From positions 59,155,864 through 59,219,863 of the forward strand of contig NC_052614.1 in assembly GCF_016545825.1 (NCBI RefSeq): a stretch of DNA of 64,000 nt, given 5' to 3'. Position 1 is the stretch's first letter. Every line of letters begins with the position of its first letter. Below, in pieces: positions 1 to 11,859 of the stretch. Position numbers and translations under genes: made by a program. Under the pieces are notes generated by a model. It did not search any database. It was not told the origin of the DNA and saw only the letters and a program-made list of their open reading frames with translations. This stretch comes from Eucalyptus grandis. Taxonomy: Eukaryota; Streptophyta; Magnoliopsida; Myrtales; Myrtaceae.

Positions 1-899
1 GTGCTCGGTCACTCACTCTGTTGCACAGCCTCGCGCTTGGTCGCTCAAAGCAAGTTGCGATTTCATCAAAAAGCATTTGGGATCAAGCCAGTTACACAAA
101 AAAAGTTGCAGTTAAAAACTTTGCCAATAACTAGCATTGTATCTCACTTTTGCACTTCGATGACGTTGACCAGAATGCTGTGAAATTACAGAAAAGTGGA
201 TTCAAGTTTTATAAGTGATAGGTGTGAATCACATTCGTGCTACCGACCGGAAACTTAATATGCCAAATTGCTTGAACTAGCTTATGCAAGTAAATATAAT
301 TGCACAGAAGCTTAAAAAGATAATACTTATACCCCTGATAGAGAGAGAAGCAACAAGTAAATAGAGCATGGCCACTTTAGTCTAGCATTAACCATCCTCT
401 GTCTTGTTGGTGCGAGAGTGCGAGTTATGAAGACAGATCGAGAGTGAATCTGTGTGAGAGAGCGAGGGACAAACGCGAGATCATTCTCTCTCAAGGCTAT
501 AGGTTTGACGAATCGAAAAAATTGAGCCCTAATTGCTTCATATTTTTCCCAGTTTGAGTCGTTTTGGAGTCTTTTTATGTCAGCTTGCTCTTGCTGACAT
601 GGAATACCATGTTGCACAACTAACGGTGACTTGGACGGAGGGTTAGTAGGGCCAAATTTGGGATTCAACTGAAAATTGGTAATAATTTTTCAGATAAAAA
701 AGTTCGGATTAAAATTGGGATTGGAACTGAATGTGTAAAATAAATAAAAATCATTTGACACCAAATGTGTTAAAATGGGGTCGTTTCATTGTGTGATCCA
801 CCTTTCTTGAGGAGTACTCAGAAATGTGTAAAATAAGGTAGACACCAAATGCTCTTTTCCCTATAAATGGAAAAGGGAAACTGACATTCTCATTATAAG
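1..899. other. AT-rich noncoding sequence, no gene supported
   Basis: I see no coding region here. The longest open frames have no recognisable domain and no splice context. By position this is probably part of the first intron of the minus-strand TNL whose TIR exon lies at 1,263-1,729, or retroelement debris inside that intron. The NB-ARC exon expected downstream on the minus strand would then be left of the window edge. Confidence 0.4.
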
Positions 900-1258
900 G
901 TCCGAAGATGCCAATTGTATATATGAATGCAAGATCTGAAGTTGATTTTGGTAATCATCTCAAACAAGCATTTCAATGGGTGCTGTTGAATATTTCGTAG
1001 CCTTACGAGACAGTGAAGAGGAAAATATGTTTAAAAGGAATACGAAGGTTCATGTCATTGAAGCTACTGACATCGCAGGGAAAAAATTTAGGGAAGATGT
1101 TGAAAGCAGAGGATGTGCGGTTGAACGAGAGCGGCGATTAGCACTTGTTTCCAATATTTTCCGTTAAGAAAATAAAAATAAAAAATAATTTCACAGGGCA
1201 ATATTGCATCGCATAGAAAAGGAAAAAGAAACGAGTGGGGAGGGATCTTAAAAGAACA
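900..1258 (-). other. Conserved 5' part of TNL intron 1 (copy 1)
   Basis: This stretch directly follows the splice donor of the TIR exon on the minus strand. It resembles 38,190-38,550, which sits in the same place relative to the second TIR exon. Shared landmarks on the plus strand are ATGGGTGCT, TATTTCGTA and CCTTACGAGAC. The likeness places both stretches in paralogous introns. The plus-strand open frame at 976-1,167 is not retained in the other copy, so I read it as noncoding. Confidence 0.55.
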
Positions 1259-1262
1259 TTAC

Positions 1263-1729
1263 CTTTGGTCCTTTTCCACGTTCCATCCCTTGATTTTACC
1301 TACTTCTGCAAGAGCCTTTCTCCATGCCTCGACTTCCTTCGGAAACTTCTCTGAATGTTTTAGTAAAGCATTGCTATATAGAGGAGTCTTAAGTTTAACA
1401 CTCTCAGGTTCCACATGGAAAAAAATGGGAAGAATACTTTTTTTACCATCTGACTTAGACACGCTGTCTACTATGTGCGCAATCTCACGGAGGCACCACT
1501 TACTTGAAGCATAAGCTCGGGAAAAAATGGGTATGTAAAGTATTGAGTTGTCGATAGCTCGTAAAAGCTCTCCGCCAATAACATCCCCAACTCGGAGTTC
1601 TTCGTAGTCTCTAAAAACATGGACTCCGGCGTCTACCAAGTCATGGTAGAGGAAGTCCGCGAACCCATATCGTGTATCGGGTCCTCTGAAATTCAAAAAC
1701 ACTTGGTATTCACCTCTTGATGCCGCCAT
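1263..1729 (-). CDS. TIR domain exon of a TIR-NB-LRR resistance gene (partial gene)
   Basis: First exon of a plant immune receptor. TIR domains assemble after effector recognition and cleave NAD+ as signalling enzymes. From the start ATG (1,727-1,729) the exon encodes about 155 residues. TIR motifs occur in order: VFLNFRGPDTR near residue 9, GVHVFRDYEEL, YIPIFSRAYASSKWCLREI and SILPIFFHVEP. The Glu in WCLREI fits the catalytic glutamate of plant TIRs. I chose this ATG because the TIR fold starts a few residues later; the frame is also open upstream for 45 codons. The minus strand shows a clean donor, AAAG|GTAATG, at 1,263/1,262, splicing in phase 2. NB-ARC and LRR exons are not in the window, so the complete gene, a truncated gene or a TIR-only gene are all possible. 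Confidence 0.8.
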
Positions 1730-1860
1730 AGCTAAGAAGCTTGTCACTTTCAGATTGCTCTCTATCCTAAAGAAAAAAAAAAAGAGGATGGCGTGGCGTG
1801 GCCTAGCTAAGAAATGAGGTGAGGATTTAGATATGAAGTAGCCAAGTGAGTGCCAATACC

Positions 1861-2013
1861 TCAAAAACTTGGCAGGCTCACTTTGAAGTCATATCTAATT
1901 AACCATTTCCCACCTAACATTCTGCATTGACAAATAGACACCGGTGAAGGTATCCAAGGCTTTCTAGCAAGTTTGGAAATTTTTTAAAGACTCCTTGGAA
2001 GACCATAAAGGAG
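1861..2013 (-). promoter_or_regulatory. TNL upstream module, copy 1
   Basis: A segment of about 150 bp, ending roughly 130 bp upstream of the TIR start codon. It recurs at 2,890-3,130, 39,171-39,320 and 42,890-43,065. Landmarks on the plus strand: GGCTCACTTT, CCACCTAACATTCTGCA, GTGAAGG..TCCAAG, TGGAAATTTT and GACTCC(T)TGGAAGACCATAAA. Two of the four copies sit immediately upstream of TIR exons, which suggests promoter or 5' leader DNA. Function is inferred from position only. Confidence 0.5.
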
Positions 2014-2889
2014 AGGAAATTGTCCAATTAATCATAAATCTATTATATAAACACCAATTCAATCTTAATTTTTAAATTTGATTAATTGAGTTCTAAACCT
2101 TTGTGTGAAGTTCCAATATAATCCTTTCATTTGATTTTTTTTAGAAATCGGTAATGTGGTGGTTCAATCATTACTAGCTATCCCATATGGCACAACATCA
2201 CATCATCAATTTCCAGTGGAAATTGATCAGAAATATTATATTGGAATTTCATCATAAGTTTAAAAATAAATTGGCAAATTTGGAAAATTTATGACTAAAT
2301 TGGCATTTGTGAAATAAGTTGAGGACCAATTGAGTAATTTTCCCCACAAAGACCAATCCGAAGTTTTTTTTTTTTTTCCTTTTTTTTTTTTTCATTTGAG
2401 ATAAAGGCGTCAAATCCCTAAATTTTTGTATAATCAGGTCTCTCAATGTTTTGTTTGTACGATTGGATTCCTAAGCTGTATACCTTTTTTAGTCGGTTAT
2501 TCCATTAAAATTTCAATAGAGATGTTGATGTGACCATTAAATGCTAATGTTGCACTTTATAGAGCAATTACAATATGAAAAATTATTTTCATAATTTTCA
2601 AAAAATAAAAATCTTAAGAAAAAGCAAAGAAGAAAAACAAAGGAAATTGGATGTTTTCATCATATTTCCATATCTTTTCACGGTCAAGTGACGGCATTTC
2701 TTTTTCCAATTATTAATTGCAATTATTGCAGGAATTGATTGACTCTCTCATTTTGTTTATGTGAAGTGGTTCTGTTTCACTTTTTTTTAGAAGCAAAACG
2801 TATAATTGTATATTCGTTTACTCTCTCTCTCTCTCTCTCTCCCCGCTATAGAAAAAGGTGGATGTGGTTTGGCTTTAGCTAAGAGCGGC
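2014..2889. other. Noncoding AT-rich spacer with a (CT)n microsatellite
   Basis: No gene is supported. The stretch contains long T runs (about 2,366-2,390) and a pure CT microsatellite at about 2,821-2,840. The part near 2,410-2,500 resembles sequence that follows the same module at 39,360-39,450 and 43,080-43,170, so it belongs to the same ancient duplication. Confidence 0.5.
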
Positions 2890-3130
2890 GCTGAAGTTTT
2901 CAGTATGAACTAGCCAACCAATATGCATGAACATGGTTGGCTCACTTTAAGATCAAAAGTTTATTATTTTTTCCAGCTAATGCTCTTTATTAGCAAAGGA
3001 GCAACCGGTGAAGGGTGTTATCGTTCAAACCATATACGTCTATTTAACTAAGATCGAGGATTAGTTTGAATGCCCGACAACTTTGAACAAGTTCAAATTT
3101 TTTAAACTCCTTGGAAGACCATAAAGGCAA
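2890..3130 (-). promoter_or_regulatory. TNL upstream module, copy 2 (no TIR exon beside it)
   Basis: A second copy of the module, matching GGCTCACTTT, GCAACCGGTGAAGG and CTCCTTGGAAGACCATAAAGG. It is expanded by roughly 80-90 bp of unrelated sequence after GTGAAGGGTG. No TIR exon lies at the matching distance on the left, so this is probably a relic of a lost TNL copy. Confidence 0.4.
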
Positions 3131-4600
3131 ATGCGCAAATAAATAATGGACCTTCACATGAGACTTTTTTTAAAGAACGTGCTAGCTTCTAGGTATGCAA
3201 TACATGTCCATAAATCAAACAAAAATATATAAGGTGTATAGTTTGGGGTTTTCAGTCATATTCTCCTTTTATATCATCTTTAATGTCAATATCAAGGATT
3301 TTTTTTTTATTCACCTCTGGATGTGATTATTTATTTAGAGATAATTGTGTAATAGAATTTATTCATTATCTCCTATGTGAAGATGAAGATGTATCGACAT
3401 GAAGATGTTCAAAAAGAATATGTGTGTGTGTGGGCGCATATATATATACGGTAGACGTGATGATTACCAATTTTAAATTGGCAAATTAACAACTTTTTAG
3501 CCAGCTCATACGCGCTCATCGCACATTTTTTGTTCTCAATTTGTCTTCTTCCTCCTCGTGAACGATGCTGGCCGCGAATCTTAGCACATGCGCTGCCACA
3601 TCCGACGCCATATTTGAACGTGCAACTTTTTGGACTTTTCAAAACAAAATATTTTGGCTAGATAAGGTTCGAGCAACCCCTGTCGTTCGGGTTAGCATTT
3701 CCTAGAAATGAACCGAGATCCCACCTTCTTATAATTATACTTTTTTCTTTGGGAAAAAGAATATTGTTTTTTTTTCCTTATATCGGAGAAAGTGGGAATA
3801 AATTACTGGATATTGTCATTTGACCGAGCATGTTCGGTTCACTGAGATGTGGCTCAATAGTGGCTATTGGCTCCTGTTCACCCACCGAATACAGAAACCA
3901 AAATAGAGACCTGAATTTAATGAAACGTCGAAGATTCTCAGGGCTAGTGGATAGGGTCCAAGTATAGTGTTCTTTCCCGGCCGGCCCAAATTGATATTGT
4001 ATATTAAATGGACCCAGCCTCGATAGTTCAAAATTCATGTGAAAGCCCGATCCTCAGAGAGAACATAACTATTTGCCACGGATGGAGCACGACAGTAGAC
4101 GAAATAACATCAATTTATCTACTCCGAAACCTTATACAACTAATTCTCATGCTTATAAGTACACAGAACCAATGTCGGATCTAGAAACCAAGCCACAAAC
4201 CGCATATAAATCAGCACCGACATAACTTTTAAACACACTTGGTATTATTACCAATAACAGACCATAACATTAGGCTAAAAGACATTCTATGCATTGTAGA
4301 AGCTTATACATCCATGCCAAGTCACAGGCAGCATAAAAATCAATATGTACATAACTTTTAAACATATGTAGTTTCACCTGTAACTTCACACTAGTACGCA
4401 TGATGTACATCAATCAAAACCACATTCATTCGGGCTGAAATCATGTCATATTATATTATGGGCTAATGACTTGGTCAATAAATTTATAGAATTTTTCAAA
4501 TGTCCACAAAAAGATGGTCCTTGTGAGGATGTTGATGTTTGATTCACCAGGGGATGACTTCTATGGCCATCTTAAAGCCAAATGTTAAAAGCAAAATCGA
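3131..4600. other. Noncoding spacer
   Basis: No gene is supported. There is a short TG and TA microsatellite near 3,421-3,450. The segment at about 3,640-3,720 (CATTTCCTAGAAATGAACCG) resembles 42,450-42,545. A minus-strand open frame at 3,778-4,038 shows no recognisable domain. Confidence 0.45.
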
Positions 4601-4603
4601 ATT

Positions 4604-4726
4604 ATGAAAGCTTGGATTCATTTTGGAGTAAAAATGGAGATGAGGCTTTGTGGAGCAGCAGTCGAAGGAAATGTGACTTCTTTGCTCGATTTGCTCAAAG
4701 ACAATCCACTAATTCTTGAGTACATC
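4604..4726 (+). pseudogene. Ankyrin-repeat protein (BDA1/ITN1-like), 5' part, cut by a gypsy insertion
   Basis: Start of an ankyrin-repeat gene of the plant BDA1/ITN1-like group, membrane-associated signalling proteins in their intact form. The frame opens at ATG 4,604, with a second Met at 4,634 that fits the family start better. Visible are RLCGAAVEGNV followed by SLLDLLKDNPLILE, the usual first helix pair of these proteins. After codon TAC-ATC at 4,721-4,726 the sequence passes into the gypsy LTR, which adds about 40 unrelated residues before a stop. The interrupted gene resumes at 16,680. Similar relics occur at 51,932-52,195. Confidence 0.7.
4722..4726 (+). repeat. Left target-site duplication ACATC
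   Basis: Five bases identical to 16,675-16,679, placed directly outside the LTR ends. The 5' LTR begins TATGACATC, whereas the 3' LTR begins TGTGACATC, so the 5' end has lost its canonical TG by a G-to-A change. Confidence 0.85.
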
Positions 4727-6863
4727 TATGACATCTTGGAATTTCAGTCCCGTTTTCAATTTAATAAATCGGGCCTTTACGCGCTTATAGTGCTATTCTC
4801 AGAGCTTATCACTACTGATATAACTAGACTATCTGGGGAAGTCATTAAGAAATTTTAACGCAATAGACTTGAGAATTCAATAAGGAATCGACTGCTCGAC
4901 TATGCTCATCTGCAGAGATCATTACATCATAATAAAGATCGATTAGATATTAGAGATATGTTGGTTCGACTGAGATATGTGACTAAACGTGGGTGATTCC
5001 ACCAAATTGAAAAATTCTCATCGATCGGCACTAGATTGATTTTTCTGTCGTTTTGGTACAATGTGTCCGTATTTGAAACCTCGAGATTTTCACGACCACC
5101 GAGAGTCGACAATGTGTCGAAGAGATTCATTGTGGCTCGAAGAAAATCGACTATAGGTCATTTGCACTAAAAATTTCTGAAAGCTACTTGATAGGCTAAG
5201 TCACGCTAAAATCGCGCCGATTGAAATTAACCGCAAATTTAAATCCGATTTCAGAAATTAAAAATTTTATCATGTCACGAGTCATTTTAGGAACGTCGAC
5301 TCATCCTCCGAAGATTTTTTCTGCAAATCGAGATTTTTGGTGAAAAGTCGATATAGGGCCGTTTTTGTCTAGAAAATTTAAGGGACCGTTTTTATTACGC
5401 AATTGGGATGCAAGTTGGTTCTATTGGCGAGAAAAAATACCAATTTGATCGAGGACTTGATAATGGAATTTATGGAAGCCAAATTGAGTTAATTCAAGTG
5501 AGGATTGAATCCAATTTGAGGGGAAAACACTTTAATTTCATAGCCCCCCATGCCCACACTTTTCGACCATCTCAATGGCTTCCTAAAGAAGTCTTGTGGC
5601 TGGAAAAACTGCTTAGGAAGCCAGCTAGCAAGTGGGGTCAAGCCAAGGAGACAAGGGGATAGAAAGAGAGAGAAGTGGGCCCCTCCATGCAAGTTTGGTC
5701 TCCTTCTTCCCCATCCGGTTGAGCCTCCCTCCGTTCCAGCAAGTTTGAAGCTCAGGAAAACTAGAGAATCGAACTAGCAGCTCCCCCAAGCCATCACACG
5801 CTAGCCGGAGTTTCCTGTCACCCGTCGTTGCCGCCCAACATTGTCCACGAGCCCGCACGGTCGTCCCCCGTGCTTGAGACTCTCACTCGCCATTTTGACC
5901 CTATAGAGCCCTTTGTCCAGCTCTTCGAAGCATCGCCATCGCTATCCAAGCCACCGAAGTAGCTGTCAACACTTGCCATTGCCACAGCTGCCCCGTCTGC
6001 TTCACCCTCACTGTTTTGGCCTTAACCGTTGCTCATAGCCGCTCCATCCAGCAGCACATAGAACCAAAGCTCCTAGGGTTCTTTGGGCACTGTTTGGCCC
6101 ATTTTTGAGCCTTTCCAAACCTTGAAAGGTGCCCTCGCTTTGGAGTTTGTGGCCCGTCTCCGCGTCTTCGTCGAAGTGAACTCACCGGCTTGCAAATCCA
6201 GTGATTTTACTCACTTATCTCCGCTTAGGGAGTTAATTATACTTAATGGTTGATTATTTTAAGTTAAGTATGGATTAAGTGGTTAGTTAGAATAGATTAG
6301 CAATTTAATTAATCGTTATTGCATGTTACATGGTTAGAGTAGTGCAATTAGCAAGTAGATAAGTCGTAGTATTTATTTAGATAGGTTTGGAATTTTTCCG
6401 GCCCAAGTGTGCATTTTTGCTATTTATGGGTATTTATTAATTAATTTTTGAAATTATTTAATTAATTATTATTTTTCAAAAATTAGATTGGGATAGCCGA
6501 TAATCGGAATTTTATGCTAATCACAATGGTATGATTAGTTTATTTAATTGAGTGCTGGATTGTGCAAATTGAGTGTGATTTGCAATTTTGGATATTTATT
6601 CCAAAATTTAATAATTTCAGTATTTAATTAGAAAATTATCGGGCGTTGGTTTATAGCGCCAAAAATATTTTTTTATTGACTATATAAATGTTGGGAGTTT
6701 ATAAAGTAAAGATATTATATTTTTGGCTGAGGCCGATTGTGTACTCACACACGATTATTTTTATCGAGTATGATAAAAAAGGTGAAGTGGTGGATTGATT
6801 AGAATGGTATACTGTATCAGCTTGTGGGCTTGATACATCAGCTTAGAGTGAGCAGTATACTCT

Positions 6864-6947
6864 AAGTATCGCACAGCTTCGGTGAGCAATTAAGTATCGC
6901 ACAGCTTCGGTGAGAAATTAAGTATTGCACAACTTTGGTAAGCATTA
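6864..6947 (+). repeat. Three tandem 28-bp repeats in the 5' LTR
   Basis: Three 28-bp units of the type AAGTATCGCACAGCTTCGG start at 6,864, 6,892 and 6,920; the third is more diverged. The 3' LTR has only about two units near 15,565-15,620, so copy number has changed since insertion. Confidence 0.8.
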
Positions 6948-7115
6948 GCAGTATACTATATCAGCCTAAGGGCTTGATATATCAACTTAGAGTGACCAGT
7001 ATATGTTGTCGTCAGCTTTTGGTGATCTTTTCTATTTATATTCAGCTTAGGGAGAGCAGTCCTTGACATGATTAGACTGTATAGATAGTATTGATTGGGT
7101 GGACCGAGAGATGGT

Positions 7116-7925
7116 CTTGCTCACATGGAATTGACTGGGTCGATTGATCGATGAGTCAATATGATTTGATGCTTTGGATGTGTTGAAGTGGTTCGTTGAA
7201 ATTTATAAATTGTATTGACCTGCAAGAAGGAACTAAGGCAAGATGAGTCCTCTGACCTGTACTTGTGCTATGGTAGCCCTTGGGGCATATTTTCTTCATA
7301 GTCGAGACTTAAAGGGTGAACTTGCTGAGACGTCGTCTCATTCCATTGTGGGATAACATTTTCAGATCCTTAGATGGCAACTCACATTTTCAGATCCTTG
7401 AACTTGCTCACATGGAATCGACTGGGTTGATTGATCGATGAGTCAATATGATTTGATGCTTCGGATGTGTTGAAGTGGTTCGTTGAAATTTATAAATTGT
7501 ATTGACTTGCAAGAAGGAACTAAGGCAAGATGAGTCCTCTGACCTGTACTTGTGCTATGGTAGCCCTTGGGGCATATTTTCTTCATAGTCGAGACTTAAG
7601 GGGTGAACTTGCTGAGACGTCGTCTCATTCCATTGTGGGATAACATTTTCAGATCCTTAGATGGCAACTCCTCCCTAGCATTTTGGACAGCCAAAGAAGG
7701 TCACTGAGTAGAAGTGTTTCATTTCGCTTCATGGAAACCCAAGGGGATGGGTTAGTCGGGACTTAGGGGCTGAACTTGCTGAGCCGTCATCTCACTCCAT
7801 TGTGGGATAACGTTTTCAGATCCTTAGATGGCAGCTCCTCTCGAGCATTTTGGACAGCTAAAGAAGGTCACGAGCAGAAGTGTTTCATTCCACTTCATGG
7901 AAACCCAAGGGGATGGGTTTATGAG
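7116..7925 (+). repeat. Tandem duplications inside the gypsy 5' LTR
   Basis: A unit beginning CTTGCTCACATGGAAT at 7,116 repeats at 7,403 (period 287 bp). A second, shorter unit starting at GAGACTTAAGGGG (7,591) repeats at 7,758 (period 167 bp). The 3' LTR holds one copy of each. The two extra copies (454 bp) explain almost all of the LTR length difference. Confidence 0.8.
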
Positions 7926-8466
7926 GTGGTGAAGTCTGTGGTCTGGGTTGATGCAAGTCTACCCCGAAAGGTACCCAATCAATACAGATCATGGTATCGT
8001 CAAGAGCGGAATGGACAGAGAGGGAGTACCATACCGGAGTCTGAGATTCCTATGTATGTACTGGAGGTTGCTCTTAGGAAAGGCATGGCCAACCCTCCAG
8101 GTGGTTCAGTGGTGGACCCAAACTTGTCAGATCTAGAGTCTTCGGTGTATTCTGAGGAGGACTCGACTGCTTGAGAAGTTGTAGCACCAACCCCCCATTT
8201 TTACGGACATTGTATATAGATCGGTTAGTATTGTATATGACATAGTTTGTTATATGTATAAAGGTGTGATGTGGTTTGGTTTTCAAAGAAAAATTTGTGG
8301 CCCTGCTTTTCTATCACATTTGAGTGTTATCTAGGGATTAATTATTCGCTTTCGAATGCATATTAAAATAAATGGGTTAGTGACGCGTCCTGGGACGTCG
8401 CTCTTTAATCGACCGCTGAAGGATGGGCACTCGCTCGGAGGATCGAGGCGTGACATCCCCATTTAG

Positions 8467-8478
8467 TGGTATCAGAGC
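8467..8478 (+). other. Gypsy primer-binding site (initiator Met-tRNA)
   Basis: TGGTATCAGAGC lies 11 bases after the LTR end. It complements the 3' end of plant initiator tRNA-Met, which primes minus-strand synthesis. Confidence 0.9.
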
Positions 8479-8659
8479 ATGGTTAGTGGTTGGAGTGATA
8501 AGGTGCGATGGTTTATGGGATAGTTAGTAAGAATGATCTTTATTTCGTACTAATGCATGTCTCTGATAGTTGTTTGGTAGAATTGTTTGTTTGTGTGAAT
8601 CGCTCAACTTCTAAGTCTGTATGGAATTGGAAGGCGGGTTTCCGTAGAAAACTTGCAAG

Positions 8660-9845
8660 ATGAGTGATCAAGAGTGGAGGACTCCTAGGAAGCGTACCAT
8701 AGGGCCTGTTACTTAGGGTAGGACGCCGACGAGGGTTGGTACCCGAGGAGGCCGTGGTAGAACGCCAGCTTAGACTAGCGCAAGTGAAGTAGCATCGCCT
8801 CCGGTTGGTGTTGAGGTAGTAGTCCCTGAGGATCCAAGGTTTATCGGGATCATGCAAGCACTCCAGATGCTAGGAAACAAGATGGATTAGTAAGCTCAGA
8901 TTCAAGTTGCCAGTGCCGCCGTTGCCAATGCCGTCGCTACCACAGCTGCTGTTAATGCCTCTGTGGATACTGCTGCTGCAGCCGATGCTGCTGCCACACC
9001 TATCGCTGCACCTGCTGAGGTTCCACCAGGGAACGTGGTCGCTGGGAGACCAATGCATAAGCTGGTGGAACAGTTCCTGAAATTGAACCCACCGAAGTTC
9101 ACTGGGGCAAGAGACCTTGAAGCTACAGCTCTATGGATCCAAGGCTTAAAGAAGGCCTTTGCACTGCTTATGTGCACCGAGACAGAGAAGGTAGTCTTTG
9201 CAACCTACCAACTGCAGGGCAACGCTGACACTTGGTGAAAAGCCACCAGCAGCACGGTATTCCTTGAAGGTGTAGCCGCGGAGTGGAACGCCTTTACTAA
9301 AGTCTTTAACAGCAAATACTTTTCTGAGGCTACTAGAGAACCGAAGATGACAAAATTCCAACGCCTTTGCCAACGCTCAATGACTGTGGATCAGTATGAG
9401 GCAAAGTTCGTTGAACTATCGCAGTACGCTCCTGAACTGGTCGAGAATCCAGTAAATCGAGATAGGAGATTCAGAGATGGACTCAGGCCGGAATTGAGGA
9501 GTCTGCTGATACTACTCAACCTGAGAAATTATAACGATCTGTATGAGCGGGTCCAGATGATAGAGAGAGATCAGAGTGAAAGAGCCACCGCATCTGGGTC
9601 ACGGCTTGGATCAAACCGAGATGGGAACCGGTATGGGAAGAAGCCCATGACCAGAGGAAGATTCCATGTCCCGCTCAATAGGAAGGGTAGAGTTAGCAAG
9701 GAAGGGACAAGTCATAATGGTATATGTCGCTTTTGTGGTATGCGACATGGTTCGACCCCATGCCCCTGAAGGATAGGCGCTTATTTCGAATGTGGCCAAC
9801 ATGATCACATAACTAGAGATTGTCCTAGAAGACCCATAGGACAAC
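8660..9845 (+). pseudogene. Gypsy gag (capsid/nucleocapsid), broken
   Basis: Structural polyprotein of the retroelement particle. The first plausible ATG is at 8,660 (MSDQEWRTP). An alanine-rich stretch is followed by the retrotransposon gag core: FLKLNPPKFTG near 9,080, then the segment to 9,570 with SMTVDQYEAKF and DGLRPELR. A CCHC zinc knuckle follows near 9,785-9,830, read as FECGQHDHITRDC; its first Cys is replaced by Tyr. In-frame stops occur, for example near 8,714, 8,888, 9,236 and 9,767, so the frame is dead. Confidence 0.85.
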
Positions 9846-9989
9846 ATCAGTTATCGTCGTCGCCACCGATGGATCAGATCAGAGGCTATACACCACAGAA
9901 CGCATCGTAGGGTGGACAGATTAGACCCCTATCTCAAGGGACAATATATGCCCTTACTAGAGGTCAGGCATAAGACGAGCCTGATGTAA

Positions 9990-10320
9990 TTATAGGTATG
10001 GTTTCGTTGAACGATCATGCTGCTTATGCTTTATTCGACTCTGCTGCGACTCATTCTTTTATTATCGAACAATATGTTAAATTGATAGGAATAAGTCTTA
10101 AGGTATTGGAGTCAATTATTAGCATATCTACACCTTTGAAGGATAAGGTGTTGTCTGCACTGGGTTGTTTTGGTTGCAAGTTAGGGATTAGTGAGTGAGA
10201 GGGGGAAATAGATTTATTAGTCCTAGCCATGTATGACTTTGATTTGATAATTGGCATGGACTGGCTCACCAAGCAACGAGCTAAGATGGATTGTTATCGT
10301 AAAACCATCCAGTTTAACCC
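9990..10320 (+). pseudogene. Gypsy aspartic protease remnant
   Basis: The retropepsin-like domain shows ALFDSAATHSFI near 10,026. The active-site triad is usually D-S-G; here the Gly reads Ala, which should impair catalysis. The second strand, DFDLIIGMDWL, is near 10,235-10,265. A stop at 10,196 separates the halves. Confidence 0.8.
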
Positions 10321-10569
10321 GTTAGAGGGTGAAAGTTACGAGTTTGTCAGGAATCGAGGAGGATCCTCGATTACCTTGATCTCATCGCTTGAGGCAACCT
10401 GTTTGTTAGACAGGGGTTGTCAAGGTTACCTAGCAACTGTTGTGGATATGACAGTTGAGGAACTGAAGATTGAAGATATCGCGGTGGTGCAAGAATTTCC
10501 AGACGTATTCCTGAAAGAATTGCCAGGTCTACCGCTAGAGAGAGAAATCGAGTTTGTGATTGCGTTAAC

Positions 10570-11830
10570 AGCCGAGACATAGCCAATCTTTAAGGCTCCT
10601 TATCGGATGACGTTATTTGAATTGAAAGAATTGACGGTGCAGATGCAAGAGTTATTGAAAGACGTTATTCATACGTCCCAGTGCATCGCCTTAGGGAGCA
10701 CCAGTTTTGTTCGTGAAAAAGAAATATGGTTCCTTAGGGTTGTGCATCGACTATCGTCAGCTCAATCAAGTCACGATCAAGAACAAGTATCCACTGCCAA
10801 TGATCGACGACTTGTTTGATCAACTACAAAGAGCATTGATATTTTCAAAAATCGATTTGAGAACAGGATATCATTAGCTGAGGATCATAAAGGAGGACAT
10901 ACTAAAGTCAGTATTTCGTACTCGTTATGGCTATTATGAGTTTACTGTAATGCCGTTCGGTTTGACGAATGCTCCAGCTACATTTATGGACTTGATGAAT
11001 AGAGTGTTCAAGGAATTTGTGATCGTGTTCATCGATGATATTATGGTATATTCGAGAAGTGCTGAGGAGCATGAGAGTCATCTGAGAATGGTACTATAGA
11101 CTGAGGATTCATCAGCTGTACGCTAAGTTCAGTAAGTGCGAGTTCTGGTTGACTCGTGTTACATTCCTAGGTCACGTGATTTCAGGTGAAGGAATCTCCG
11201 TGGACCCATCCAAGATTGAAATAGTTATCAACTGGCTAAGACCGACTACCGTGATAGAGATCAGAAGCTTCTCGGTTTGGCCCGATATTATAGACGGTTC
11301 GTGGAAGGATTTTCAGCCTTAGCATCACCATTGACTAGACTGTTGAAGAATGAAGAAAAGTTCATATGGATAGACAAGTGCGAGCGTAGTTTCCAAGAGC
11401 TTAAGTCGAAGCTGACTACCGCACTTATACTGACCATTCCATCTGGTCCTAGAGGATACGAGATCTATAGTGATGCTTCGTTCAGAGGACTTGGTTGCGT
11501 GCTAATGCAACATAGTAGAATTGTTGCATACGCCTCCTGTCAGTTAAGACCTCATGAGCTAAATTACCCGACGCATGACTTAGAACTTGTCGTAATCATT
11601 TTCTCTTTGAAGATTTGGAGACATTATTTTTGTGGAGAAAGATTCTAGATCTTCAGCGACCATCAAAGTCTTAAGTATTTATTCTCTCAGAAAGAGTTGA
11701 ATATGAGATAGCATCGATGGATGGAACTTCTGAAGGACTACGATTGTGATATTATATATCTCTCGGGAAAGGCGAATAAGGTCACTAACACTTTGAGTCG
11801 GAAGTCTTCAGTCGCACATATGCTGGTTAA
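10570..11830 (+). pseudogene. Gypsy reverse transcriptase and RNase H remnant
   Basis: The RT region spans roughly 10,590-11,100: a shifted stretch reading [15 protein letters not shown], then [24 protein letters not shown] and the catalytic [10 protein letters not shown] near 11,025. The link [16 protein letters not shown] and RNase H follow: [15 protein letters not shown] at about 11,467, then FSDHQSLKYL near 11,650 and SGKANKVTNTLSRK near 11,765. At least one frameshift (about 10,735) and several stops break it. Confidence 0.85.
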
Positions 11831-11859
11831 GAAGTGGAATTTACTCAAGAGAGCTTGAG

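Larger units (their letters stand above)
4727..8455 (+). repeat. Gypsy 5' LTR (3.73 kb, internally expanded)
   Basis: The long LTR ends in GGCGTGACA before the primer site. It matches 13,405-16,674 over most of its length. It is 459 bp longer because of extra tandem copies in the 7,116-7,925 region (287-bp and 167-bp units). The open frame at 7,776-8,174 lies wholly inside the LTR and has a decayed partner in the other LTR, so I do not treat it as a host gene. Confidence 0.9.

Noticed and set aside
976..1167. 63-codon plus-strand frame
   Set aside because: It lies in TNL intron sequence and is not open in the paralogous intron at 38,250-38,460.
3778..4038. Minus-strand frame of 86 codons upstream of the ankyrin gene
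   Set aside because: No recognisable domain or splice context, and it ends in sequence similar to noncoding duplicates.
6864..6947. Regular 28-bp repeats resembling a small CRISPR array
   Set aside because: The units are contiguous with no spacers, lie inside a plant retrotransposon LTR and have no cas genes nearby.
7776..8174. 132-codon plus-strand frame
   Set aside because: Inside the gypsy 5' LTR; the corresponding frame in the 3' LTR is broken, so there is no sign of coding constraint.
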